DNA from: Tricholoma matsutake
Taxonomy: Eukaryota > Basidiomycota > Agaricomycetes > Agaricales > Tricholomataceae
Direction of reading: 5' to 3'
Length of the DNA: 64,000 bases
NCBI GenBank assembly: GCA_026075535.2
Contig: AP026545.1
Location: 5,952,001 to 6,016,000 of the forward strand
Position numbers and translations under genes: made by a program. Below the pieces are notes generated by a model that saw only the letters and a list, made by a program, of their open reading frames with translations, did not search any database and had not been told where the DNA came from. Below, one piece after another: positions 1-11,339 of this stretch (position 1 is the stretch's first letter; every line of letters begins with the position of its first letter).

Positions 1-1189
1 GGTGGTTGCATGGGTGTAATGTGTACCTCACTCGTAGTATCCCACTCCACAAGCCTCCAAGAAGCCTCCTGTTGTATTTCCTGTTTAGACAGGGAGAAAG
101 TGTGGCCACGTGAGCGTTAATCGTCATAGGTAACAGCAGCTTGTAACCTACAGAAAAAACATTGTGATTGGTTAAAAGAGTCAGTGAATGAAAAAAACTT
201 ATTTTGTTTTGGACCTTGGGTGATGCAGGCTATGGTCTCAAATTCGCAAACCATGTTTGAAGTGGCACATTTGTAGCCACGGGGTTTGCTATTTAGCCAG
301 GCCAAAGGGTGCGGCAGTGGTTGAAATGGCCAGTTACAAAGAAGATGGGATGGTGGGCATGATGGGGAGAGTGGGGAAGGATACGACCACGTCGTCATTG
401 GAAGGATCATGGGATTGTTTTCAAACAGCACGTGATCAAAACATACCATATATGGCAGGAGGGGGGAGGGGGGATGGCAAGCTGTGAAAAAAAAAAAACC
501 AACGTCATATGAAAATTCCTGTCCCGACACCCCCTTGATCTAAAGCTCACATGTATGGCTAGAGGTTTTATAAAAACCTTTCCCCAATTTATGTCAATTG
601 CCTGATCAAGGAGCAGGCAAGCAAACTTTTTCTAATATTTTTCGACAAGTTCTACTTAGCAAGGATAGTTATGGGTTTGTTTCTCGAGAGGCCATCATAC
701 ATTGTCAACCCCCTTTTGAATTAAATGTAAGTCAGTGTGTTATGATGCTCATTGCCCAGGTGTAGAGACCAACAAGGTATGTATAGAAATCCAACCTAGA
801 TAATACATGAATCAGAAAGTCATCAATGCTATGTGGTTCAGAAACAAACAAGATGAAGGCATCACATAGAGTATTTACTTCAATCCCTTCACCATTCCAG
901 CCCTTGCTCTAGTTTTGACAGCCATGAGCTCGATGCTTATCATTTATTTGTTTACTAACAAATGTTCTTGCTAGATTGAATGTTGTATTGATGAGTGGAT
1001 CACCGGCATCAAAACTGATATCCCTTTCACTACGGCACTCTACCAAGATGTATATCACAACCACATTCATTGCCTCCAACGCTTTGGAAACACACTGAGA
1101 AGCATAACATTCTCAGCAACATTCTTCTCAAGATTTATAATCAGGGAAGGTAAGTGACATACATAACTATCTGTGATCATTGACGCACA
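1..1189. other. left edge, no gene supported
   Basis: I see no convincing complete gene here. Around 960-1150 on the plus strand there is a short coding-looking stretch (DEWITGIKTDIPFTTALY...) that could be an exon of an unidentified repeat-associated protein. It lacks a clear start, and I do not recognise the family. The rest is AT-rich with homopolymer runs. Confidence 0.3.
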
Positions 1190-1352
1190 AGGTTACTGCC
1201 TTTGTCGGAACTTAGGGTGCGGCAAGTTTAAAAAAAAAATTAGCCAGTTTTTTCTCGTGTAGTAATTTCCTCATAGCTTGCTCAAATCTCACTGTATCTG
1301 TGTAATTTATACATATTCTTGACCCCCTCACCTTGCTGCATCTGCCCATATA
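1190..1352 (+). repeat. inverted-repeat arm A (pairs with 13755-13918)
   Basis: This stretch reappears as its reverse complement at 13755-13918. It begins TTACTGCCTTTGTCGGAACT and ends in CACCTTGCTGCATCTGCCCA. The two copies differ by scattered substitutions and small indels. The pair brackets the Tnp2, SEC27 and SPT5-like relics. It could mark the ends of a composite element, or simply be two copies of one dispersed repeat. I see no target-site duplication. Confidence 0.6.
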
Positions 1353-1639
1353 TTCAAATCCATGAAATTCCAAAAATCAATTGGGCCATGTTTGCAGAAC
1401 TTCCAGCAACCAACAACCACAACACTCCACACATCTTCCCCAAGCCCCTACCTACCCCGAAAAAGGCCAACTGTTCCACTTCAAAGACATTACTCGACTG
1501 ACCTCAAGTGGCAAGTCACTCAAATCCTCCAGTTTGGGCTTTTCTACCTGAGGTTTTGCCTTTGCATTCTTTTGGGGCTTCTTTGCTGGCCGTATCAGCC
1601 GTTCAAGTAAGAAAATGGGAAATATCTAATGTAAATGGA

Positions 1640-2035
1640 TGGATATATGGTGGATAAACTTGGGATGAATTTTCATACTGTAGATTTCAAACCTCAAATG
1701 GATGGAATTCAGACATGTTTTATTACAACTTTTTCATAAGTGAATAGGATGAAATTTCTTCTTATAATGAATAAATTATAGGGGTGGTTTTAATACTGTA
1801 GATTTCAAACCTCAAATGGATGGAAGTCAGACATATTTTATTACAACTTTTTCATAAGTGAGTAGGATGAAATTTCTTCTTGAAAATGAATGAATTATAG
1901 GGGTGCTTTTAATACTGTAGATTTCAAACATCAAATAGATGGAAGTCAGACATATAATATTACAGGTCTTTCATGAATAAACAGGATGTAATTTCTTTCC
2001 AGAAGTGATTGAATCCTGGGGATGAATTTAATCTC
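1640..2035 (+). repeat. tandem repeat, about 118 bp x 3
   Basis: A unit containing TACTGTAGATTTCAAAC and ATGGATGGAAGTCAGACAT recurs with starts near 1676, 1794 and 1913, a period of 118-119 bp. The last copy is degenerate. The array is AT-rich and lies just beyond the 3' end of the Tnp2 gene, where subterminal repeats of a CACTA-type element would be expected. That role is an inference. Confidence 0.7.
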
Positions 2036-2139
2036 AGTGCAAGGGGTGGACCTTGGGCAGGAGGTGTTGGGCAGGAGGTGGCAATTTCCATGGGTGCTTC
2101 TCAGATATTTAGGGATGGATTAAAAATATGTTGACCATT

Positions 2140-5100
2140 CTATTGCAATGTATGGTAGGGGTTATGTGAGATGTACCTGTACTTGAGATCCACTTCAGTC
2201 AATGATTGCCCACTTATTACAGTCCTTAATGCGCCCACTACACACTTCACCTGGTCAAGATTGACTAATACTGTTGGCCCCAAGTCTTGATAATAATTAA
2301 TCCTGCAATGATGTGTGGCTGGCTCAGAAATTCTGACTTCATGGATAGCTGCATAGATGAAGGATTCGGCCTCATTACTGTGTTCAGGTGAGGGAGGGAT
2401 GTTTATGATGAGGAAGTGGAGGATTTTCCCAAAGAAATCTTTCAGTTCAAATTCTGGTGTCTGATTTTGTTGGTGAGCATATTGGTCAATAGCAAGTTGA
2501 TACTGAAACACGAATAGTTAAATATTGTGGTTCAAATAGTTTGATAGAATCTATACCCGGACAAATGACATGTCTCGACTGTCAGATTTGAGGGGATTTA
2601 GTTCACGTGCATGCATTGTATCTCCACCCCCAAGTTGTTGTGCTCAACCGTACTGAACAAAATGGGTGTTCGCTTGTGAATGACTGCTGCAGACTTGTCA
2701 AAACTAGTGGCCAATGTCACAGAAAGTGTCTTCCACAAGGATAAGGGAAGGGTCACTGTGGATTGCTTTGGTGGAGTGAGGATAAATGACAGATCTGGTA
2801 CATAACAATAAGCATGCATATTCATCAACATATGAAGGGCTCACATGAAGGAAGGCAGACATAGTTGTCATGAGATGTAGGTGATTTGAGTTGCAGTTTT
2901 TCATGTAAGTTGTACAGAAGTGTTATGTGTGTCAGCTGTGCTTGGGAGGTAACATACTTGTTGATGCTTGCATAGGGGAACCGTCGGCTTCTGATGTTGC
3001 ACAGGATCTCACCACAGTGGCGCTCCATCGGAAATGCCCAATACGCCCAAACTGGGCCCATAGCTCTGATGGTCGGAGCAATATGTAGCAGAGCATGAAC
3101 TGTGAGTGGGCAACACGCGACATGGTTGGGCATATGTTGATAGTAAATTCTGTTGACTTGTTAGATGACATCTCACAGAGAAAGAAGCTCATACCATTCA
3201 TACTCCTCGACCCACCTCTCTCAAGGTCATCAATTTGATCTTGGGTAATTTCAAATTCAAGACAAAGTGTAAGAAGTCGAACCAACTGAACGAAGTGTTT
3301 GTAATATTGTTCATTGATAAACCGGCCATTAAAAAGAGTAGGGGTGAGATACAACATCCAGATTGAATGGGTTTCAGCTGTCATCTGCGATTTCTCTGCT
3401 GCAATATTTGGAACCCTAGATCCAAACGTGGCAGGGATAGTTTTCCCCGTGTTGAGGGTGGCCACCCTGATTGCTTGCCACACCTTTGGCACCAGAACGT
3501 ACCCTTCATCATTGTGGTCAAGGTCTTCAAAATTTACGGTCCAAAGAAGAATGAGGTTGGGGATGAGGTTGGTCCAAATAAGATGCATGAAGTCAAAGGG
3601 GAATGAGACGGGAAAAGAGAGGGAGCTCAAGGCACTGAGCAGGGGCAGACCCTTGATGCCATACTCAGTTGCAAGTTCATCTGATGTTGCATTGGTCAGG
3701 GCAGACTGAACTTCCTGAGCCTGCTCCATAAATGATGTGTGGTTTCATAGAGGAAGCACAGTTGCATCATATTGGTGTTGTGAGTCAGGAAAATTTTTGC
3801 AGTGTAGTGGAACATAATGCATTGTCACCCATGATGACGGAATATGAATTCCTTGGATCTCACACATGTGGAATGGGGAATAACCATTATGACCCTTCAT
3901 GCGCATGATCATCGATACTGCAGGGATGTCGCCAAAGACAATGATTAGATATGCATGAAGAAGGAAAACAGTCATTGTGATGGCATTGAACACAGAGACA
4001 CCAAGCTCCAGCTGTAAAAGTTCCTGGACTAGCAGCCAAAGGAATGAATCTAAATTGCCAGGCTTCTTTGGTCCAGGAATTATGCCAACTGAAATGATAT
4101 TCTTCTTCAGAAATCGCTCTTCGGGAGGGAGATTGTAGTTGAATAGGATGATCGGCCATGCAGTTTTGGTATGGTGCTTGAAAGGACTGAAGCCATCAGT
4201 GGACAAACCAAGTGTGATATCACGAGGGTCAGAGAAGAACCAATCCAGAAGCTCCTCACCACCAATAGTGACAAATGACTCCCAAAGTAGGGAGTAATGA
4301 GCGCCATCGAAGATATCTGTCACTTTTGTGGGGTCATGTTGGTGACTAGCTCTGTATTGCATCTTTCTCGCATAGGGGGAATTTGAGACCATTGCACAGA
4401 GGCACGGAATAATTGGTAAGTACTGAAAATACACCTGAGGCGTTGTCCCATCAGCTTTATATCGATCAGTGTTGCACTTCGGGCATTTCAGCAAGGTTTC
4501 ATATGGGCCAGTGTAGCAGATGCATGAGGATGGGCAACAATTGTAATGCACAGGCTGGAGACCTGAGAGGGACTGGATACATTTCTCGGTGTTCTTCAAT
4601 GTGTCTATCAAAGCTTGGGGGAAGGTAAAGCGAAGTTTGTTGAATGTCTTATCCATGAGGCCATCTTCAACCTTCAGGGTATAAGCACAAAGGAGGGACA
4701 AGTCACTCTTGTCCAGAAGTTTATCATCTATGAAGGCATCAGCCAGCAGTACAGTAATAAATATAATGACAGACCTAATTTCAAGGCTTCTTTTAAGAAA
4801 CCTTTGCCTAGAAGGTCCCACACTGAAACTCCTTCTTGTCCTGGCTCTGCACCCAGCATCACATATTCATCATCCTGCTCAAAACTATCCAGAAACTCTT
4901 CTTCATCACTAAGTTCCCACTCCCCCTCTTCCTCTTCCTCATCACTCTCCTCCTTGTCAAGTATAGACTGCCGAACATGATTAGATCCCCACCACTGTTG
5001 CCCAACCTGATCAACATAATCCACAATGCGATAAGACCACCGTAACTTGGACAGGCCATAGTCATCATGGCTTCCAGCAGCATTGGCATGAGTTGGTGTA

Positions 5101-5502
5101 GCAAGTTGGGTGGTATCATGGTCAACCCCTGATGGTCCTGCCTCGTCCATGGGGAAATTTCCATCGTCCAGATAAATTTGCGGTGGGCTACCTTGAACAT
5201 ATCAGTATGGGACATTGTCAGGCACTGGGCTTGCCAATTCCCCACTGGGGGGAAGGCTGTTTGCGGATGCAGGCCTTGAAGCAACGGCTCATTGAAGAGG
5301 GCTGAGGCATCCAACCAGCTCTTGTTTTGCAGGTCAGTGAGAAGACTTCCATTGAGGCTGAGAACCCTGGCCATGACTGTGTACCAATGATCGGCTCTGT
5401 GAAAGGACACTTGAGGCAAGGAATAGTGGACCTTGTCCATTCAGATGACGTGATTCTGTCCTTTGAGTGACTTGTTTGTCTCAACCGCATGAACAGAGAC
5501 AT
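2140..5502 (-). pseudogene. Tnp2-family (CACTA/EnSpm-type) transposase, broken
   Basis: The transposase would recognise and cut the ends of a CACTA-type DNA transposon in the nucleus. Read on the minus strand, blocks run in order. There is an acidic N-terminal region (about 5150-4860), then the core with a CPKCN zinc-binding motif (about 4480), LGLSTDGFSPFK (about 4190) and GDIPAVSMIMRMKGHNGYSP (about 3900). The core continues through GIKGLPLLSALSSLSFPVSF, the block TVHALLHIAPTIRAMGPVWA (about 3090) and ERHCGEI. The C-terminal part is at about 2831-2140. Most blocks are in different frames, some joined by plausible introns. At about 3215 a one-base shift interrupts the match, so I call it a pseudogene. 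The order and motifs match Tnp2 proteins (PF02992) of basidiomycetes. The start codon is uncertain, and no CACTA termini were identified. Confidence 0.8.
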
Positions 5503-6163
5503 TTAACCATGGCGGGTTGATAGACATAGTAGTTGAGAACATGGTTGACATTTATATATTGTAATGGTATCAATGCATTTCAAGGGGAAGAACAGGGTTG
5601 CTATGATCCAGAAATTGAATTAAGGTCTGAGCAGTGCGGAAGGGTCTTTGCCTTCTGGATCCTTTGACAGAGGGTAACAACATCAGTATATTTTAAAAAT
5701 CAATAATATATGGAAGGTACAAACAAGCAGAAGAAGTACTGCCACGGCAATAGTCCACGAGTTGATTGTGGCAGGAGCAATAGAGCTATCTGGAATGGGA
5801 GTGTGATTGTTGGGAACCTGCAATGGGGGTCAATGATACGCAATAGAAGGCAGCATGATCTTACCAGGTTTCTGCCTATCAGTTGCCTTAGTTTTCTTCA
5901 TGTATCTTTGGGATGGAGCTTCAGAGGTGCTATTTGATAGCAGCAAAACTACTACTCGAAACATTTTACATGAATTTGAGCTATGAAATCTATTGTAAGC
6001 ACCTGTACAAATGTACAGGTAGCCATAGCTCCCTTACAATGATTCATGAAGGTTCCACTGGCACACCAACTTCTCCTTCCAACAGCCTTGTCCTAGAATG
6101 GTGATGATGTCAGAAACCTTTGAACTATCGTAAAGTACCCAAACTTACTAGCAATGGTTGTTC
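5503..6163. other. spacer without a supported gene
   Basis: Only short overlapping open frames on both strands, none with recognisable motifs. The 5' end of the Tnp2 gene and its terminal repeat could lie here, but I could not define them. Confidence 0.3.
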
Positions 6164-6940
6164 TTAACCTTCCTTGAAGAGCTCCGGTTTCACGTCAGGA
6201 TGCGCGAGAGATGCCACAATTTTAGGGCACTTCTTGCCGATGAGGTCTGCTTTCCATGCGTCTATGGCCTTTGATGCTTGGCTATTTGAAATCATAATGA
6301 GGATTGTGTGGACAGATAATAAAGATATGAACCTTGGGGCATACATGTGAGCAAACGATTCACACATGCTTCTGTATCGCCAAGTGAGAAGCATGTCGTG
6401 AACGCCAATTATTCTGACCTTTCTTCTCTGTTGTGTTTCCATATCACTGATGTTGTGCCACTGGAATAAATAAAAACACCTACCAGCTTTCGCAACGAAC
6501 CCTTCACAGCCTTTCTGATCACCCATCGCCATCAGGAGTAGATCTAGTCGCCTGCCCCCCTGAAACACTTGTCAGATTGAAACCATTGAGCTTGGTGACA
6601 GATCGTACTATCACCAAGGCAGTATCAAGGTCGTTGAGTTGTAGGCCAACTTCAACTTGTGGTCAGCATCAGTGGTTACTTGGATGGCAAGTTATTTGAG
6701 GTCTGTAGTAGAGTTAGGTGCCCAACCCCCTCTATTTTGATTTTGGAGAAACATACAGCTTTGTTGACCTCTTGAAAAGGCAGGAGAAGTTCAGCGACTG
6801 GCATCCATAGACAGCGGTTTGATGACAGGGAGAGGAAGTAGCCATAGATGTGTAGATCCTTGTCTGTGAGGAATACACGGTTGTAGGAGAGCATGTAACC
6901 GAGAAGGTAGGGGGCTACAGACATCTTTACATGAACATTG
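6164..6940 (-). pseudogene. SEC27: coatomer beta-prime subunit fragment
   Basis: SEC27/COPB2 is a subunit of the COPI coat that acts in retrograde Golgi-to-ER transport. The minus strand carries fragments of its alpha-solenoid region in the correct order: YLLGYMLSYNRVFLTDKDLH, IYGYFLSLS, QTAV, LAIQVTTDADHK, VGLQLNDLDTALVIVRSVT, LLLMAMGDQKGCEGFVAKAG, EKKGQNN and QASKAIDAWKADLIGKKCPK. The frame changes several times. Two changes coincide with intron-like sequences: a donor at about 6484 with its acceptor about 23 bases on, and a second intron before QASKAIDAW at about 6280. The N-terminal WD40 propellers are absent. Because introns seem retained, this is a genomic fragment, not a processed copy. 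It sits next to a transposase gene, which suggests capture by a transposon. The identification rests on recalled COPB2 motifs. Confidence 0.75.
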
Positions 6941-7078
6941 ATGTACACATGAATGTGGACAACTGCCTATTGCATTTTGTTGGCAAACTTGAACATTGTA
7001 CTTATTTTATATTCTTAATATTTATTCTACTACTAACTATCCACAGAGTCTTGAAGGCTTGGGTGGATAATGAATGAC

Positions 7079-7358
7079 GAAGGTGGTGGTTGGAGACAGA
7101 GTGGGAAGGCATGCAAAAGCGTCAGACATTTGTTGATGTTGCATGAGATGTTTGAGTTTCGGGTATCCCAGGCTTGCTAAATAACTAGGCTTGCTAAAAT
7201 AAAACAAAGGCCAACTCTCTATTTAGCAAGCCCAGTTATTTAGCAAGCCCAGTTATTTAGCAAGCCCGGGATACCTGAAACTCAAACATCTTGTGCAACA
7301 TCACCAAATGTCTGATGCTTTCACATGCCTTCCCACTCTGTCTCCAACCACCACCTTC
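7079..7358. repeat. foldback (MITE-like) element
   Basis: Two arms of about 115 bp form an imperfect inverted repeat. The left arm starts GAAGGTGGTGGTTGGAGACA, and the right arm ends with its complement. The centre (7165-7267) holds four copies of a TTAGCAAGCC-type motif, three of them with ATTTAGCAAGCC spaced 17 bp apart. It lies between the SEC27 and SPT5-like relics. I see no clear target-site duplication. Confidence 0.75.
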
Positions 7359-7599
7359 CACCCCACATAAGTCCCATTTCTTTTGTTGTCAGTAGCATAG
7401 AATATAAATTAAGTTATGGTGTTCAACAAAAGCCCATAAGAGTGTCAAAAGACACAAAAGTATGAATAGAATGTCGTAAGGGCAGACACATTGGTGCTAT
7501 GGATAGATATTGAAGCCCTAGTCTCTTGCATACCATTTTTCTGAATGATAAGCTGATACTTTGTGATTCTATGCACAGACAAGAAGCTGTAATTGCCAG

Positions 7600-10230
7600 T
7601 ATGAGCCAGGTATGAGAGGAAGTTATTCGGTTGTAGAACATGATGCTCATTCAAGTCAGATCCCCAGATCCGTTCGCCGCTTTATTGATATTGAAGCTGG
7701 GGTGGACAATGGAAATAATTCAGAGAGTGAGAGCGGGGAATGGGATCCCGGTTCATTACTATTCTCTGGGATGGGCTATTGCTTCTCATGGACATAAATC
7801 CAGACAACTTCATTGATGACAAGGTCCATAGCCTTGATCAGAGCATTTCTCTGCAGCATGTCTCATGGAGGGATCTTCCCAATCAAGAGGAGGGACTGGG
7901 CGAATTTTTAACTGGGATTTTGGAATGCTCTTGCAGCGCAGCACAGCAGCGTGCTCCCTCACCCAATGATAACAACACATCAATCAGTCATACCACTACC
8001 CTCTTAGATGAAGTTGCGAGATCACCTGGGCCAGATGACTACCCATTGTGGAGGGTTTGCTGCAGGGTAGGTCAACTTTGTTGGCTCTGACAAAAACTTA
8101 AGCAATCAACCAGTTGGGCACAGAACAAGAGATTGTTTTCTTTCTTCTGCAAATTGCGGCGCCCCGTCACCAGTTGCGATCTGTGTTTATGCATAATTCC
8201 ATTCACAGCTGGGTCTACTTAGAAACAACCATGAATGAAGACCTAGTTCAGCTTCTGTGACTTTTCCTGGCATAGTTCGCTGCAAAGTGGGAATCATCTG
8301 GGAGCAGGTTGATTTTGTAGATTGGATGAAAGTTCTCAGTCAACACAATTCCACTACTAATAGCAATCTGGCTGTTGGGGACTGGGTGCGGGTGCTCAAA
8401 GGGACCTACAAAGGGGACGTAGGTTATGTGGCAGCAGTAGAAAACTGGGGGGGCGTCACTCTTCTCTTAGTTCCTCACCTGCCTTCCTCCTCTCTCTGGA
8501 AGAGAAAGCTTTCACATTCGACCACCCCTCCAGAACCTAATTTATTTGAACCACTAGCCGCCAAGCGCAATTTTGGTATTGACCCCATCTGGCAGGCACC
8601 CTACGTTTACCACTTCAACAGATACACATTTGAATACAGGCTTATCCTCAAGGCTTTTGACCTCCGGTCAGTCTCATCTACTTCTGTCCACATTCCTACA
8701 CAGCTGCTCTTTCTTTATCAGTCCACTGACCACCCTGCCCTTGCCACTTCTACATTTCCCCGACCCTTGGAATGGCATTTTGCAGAAGGCAAGGTGGTTT
8801 GTGTCTGTCCCTCATGTCAGAAATGCCTCATCAAAGCTGTTGGAGATAGTTTTGCAGAAGTAGATTTTCAGATGCAAGAGGGTATAGTGCGTGTTCCTTT
8901 GTCCAATTTACTCAAGTTTTTCCATCCTGGTGAATTTGTTGAAGTCATGGGCGGGCCATTCCAAGGACAGAGTGGATGGGTTGAAGGTGGCTGGGATAAC
9001 ATCATCCATGTAGCCATGGAAAATAGATCAGATGATGCTACTGAGGTTCGCGACGTCCAGGTTGGCCTGTTTTTTAACAGTCGGCACTTGAACTAATGCT
9101 GGCTTTCAGAGCATTGAAGTTCATGTCAATTGCTTGAAAGCCGCTACTGCGCCTTTCTTACACTCGCAGTCATCCTCTGGCTCAGAAAAATGACTCTGGA
9201 ATGACCCTATTCCCTGGATCGTGACAACCGTACTTGTATCAAAGCCAGGACATGCAATGAAGAGCTATCAAGGAATTGTCAAAACTGTTTTTTGCAAGCA
9301 ACTGACAAAAAGTGGTCTCCGTCTTGTAGTGCAGCTCGCACATTTCGATCCCTCCTGCCCATATAAAATGGTGGTCCTCAATTATGACAATGTCGTAGAA
9401 GCCCAGTATGTGTATTTGGGATATCTCCCATGCGTCCCTTCTGAATATATGACTGTTATAGGTTCAGATGTAAGCTATTCGACTTCATGAAGCCGCAAAG
9501 CAAGCTCTTCATTCCTCTTGATCGAGATCATATGGAAACCCAAATACTTCAATGCTCTGCTCCCTCAAGCACAGGCAATGTGACTCCCATGCCTGATTGG
9601 TCTCCTTCGTCGATGCCTGCTTGGAATCCTTCATCCTGGACTCCCATGCCCACTCCATCAACCCCTTCCTGGAATTCCCTGGCATCATTGAGGACTAGCC
9701 CCGACCCAACTCCTGCAACAGCCATTTTGAGCTCTAGCATCCATCCAGCCTTGCCACAACACCCACTTTTAGACTCGTGACTACTTGGTGTCCAGCTAAA
9801 AGTAATAATTAATGGTGGGGGCTTTGAGAACAAAGAGACTGCTGTAACTCTTGAATTGGTGGCCGGACAACTAATTATTTGACATACAAGCTACAAGACA
9901 TTGTGATCGGTAGATCTGGCATGGGTTTCACCAAAGCATCCCCATCCAGCCTGCGACAATGGATTACTTGTTGTCATCAAAGGTGAACATTGTGGCAAAT
10001 ATGTATGGCGAATTCACCACAGGTATGATCAAGGAACCGCAATCATTATCTTGGGTGTTGTGAAGAGGACAGAGAATGCTGCTGACAGCCTCAATGGCTG
10101 GAACTTGGTGAGGATCATCTTTGTGAAGGTATTGAGATGAACGATGATAAAAAGCACAACAAACATTTAATGACTGCCCTTTGTGAGCAGGCCTGCAAAA
10201 TCTGTGCAAAAAAATAGATTTAATTTCATT
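7600..10230 (+). pseudogene. SPT5-like transcription elongation factor relic
   Basis: SPT5 is the NusG-like subunit of the DSIF elongation complex on RNA polymerase II. An acidic N-terminus contains RRFIDIEAGVD (about 7670) and DNFIDD (about 7810). An NGN-like domain follows, with DYPLWRV (about 8040), IAAPRHQLRSVFMHNSIHS (about 8150) and GIVRCKVGIIWEQVDFVDWM. KOW-type segments are VGDWVRVLKGTYKGDVGYVA (about 8380), GEFVEVMGGPFQGQSGWVEG (about 8930) and KSYQGIVKTVFC (about 9255). A proline/serine region with PSSMPAWNPSSWTPMP-like repeats (about 9590-9680) resembles the SPT5 C-terminal repeat. A last exon from about 9953 reads DNGLLVVIKGEHCGKY, and a one-base shift near 10104 is needed to continue as ELGEDHLCEGIEMN. 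Several GT-AG introns are plausible. It is a divergent, repeat-associated SPT5-like copy and probably not the essential gene. Confidence 0.7.
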
Positions 10231-10559
10231 TATAATGTATATAATTCCTATAAATATATTTGAATATTGGTGAACCAGCTCTTGAGCTGGAGTGGTTGGT
10301 AAGGTTTGACTTTGACTTGTCGCAAGCTGATGGCAGCTACAGGTTGGAGCCAAAGCCGCAGCAACACTATCTACCGTAAGGTATGTCGGTCTTCGTGTTT
10401 TCTTAATACTGCACACCTAATTTTTGGATGACAAGTTCACCGAAATGGCAAGGAGTCAGATCAAGCAAATTTATTCAGTATCTCTCACCACCGGTTTAGT
10501 ATCTCATACTGTCTACGTGCTTCATCTTTGTTGCTTCTCTCGCATGCAATCAGGCATCG

Positions 10560-11160
10560 GCCCCTCTCCTGCATCCTCTCACTCTCTTCCCTGTTTACTC
10601 AATTGGAAATTGAAGTTGAAGACTGGGCCGCTGTCATGGCCACCCTCTACATGGATCCTAATAGAAATATTGCCCTCAAAGCCATTTCAAGCCTAAGAAA
10701 GTAAGCAAATAGAGCTTACTCACTGTTTCTTCTGATTTGGGAAAGAAATCAACAGCTACCTTGCTTCCGCTGCTGCTGGCGACTGGATCCACTGGTACAC
10801 TGGAGTTTGCATACTTGACATTGCCTATGTTGAATCATCAACCTAAACCATCTCTGCAGCTAAACAGGAACTCACCTTGTTTGTTAAATTCTTTGCTATC
10901 ATCAAAATCTGAAAAGCAAACACCCCAATAGTGATTTTCTGGCAGCCCAAGTTGATTCTCTGGCCCACAATCTGATGGTTTGTTGCCATGTGGTTCTGTG
11001 TCGGGTTCAGTCACACTTTCTCCACCATTAATCTCGCCTTCACTTATGTCATCAATGTCATACACAATGCAGTTGCGAATGGTACTGGCAGTGAGATTAT
11101 GAGAGGAAGGGAAGCTCGGAATCATCATGGTGGATTGTGGGTTTAAATTTCTCACTCACC
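10560..11160 (+). pseudogene. unidentified gene relic
   Basis: One frame reads EIEVEDWAAVMATLYMDPNR and continues NIALKAISSLRK before a GTAAGC donor (about 10700). The next exon-like block reads EINSYLASAAAGDWIHWYTG and then VCILDIAYVES (about 10750-10840), followed by AKQELTLFVKFFAII. The composition looks protein-coding, and the donor site agrees with an intron. I do not recognise the family. A start and a stop cannot be fixed. Confidence 0.35.
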
Positions 11161-11339
11161 GTCCAACAGATTTATAACATTTCTGCCATCGGTTGTGCTT
11201 CATATGTTACCTGACATTTGATGCAAGATCCGGTCAATGCTAGGCCACAGTAGGTTGCCCTGTACCTCTATGTTAAGTTCCTTCCCCTGAATGTGTTAAT
11301 TTATGATAGGGCAGGGTAAATTTATCAAGACAACATCTT

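Noticed and set aside
117..530. 137-residue minus-strand ORF at the left edge
   Set aside because: No motif, cysteine- and proline-rich by composition, and overlapped by equally plausible frames on the other strand.
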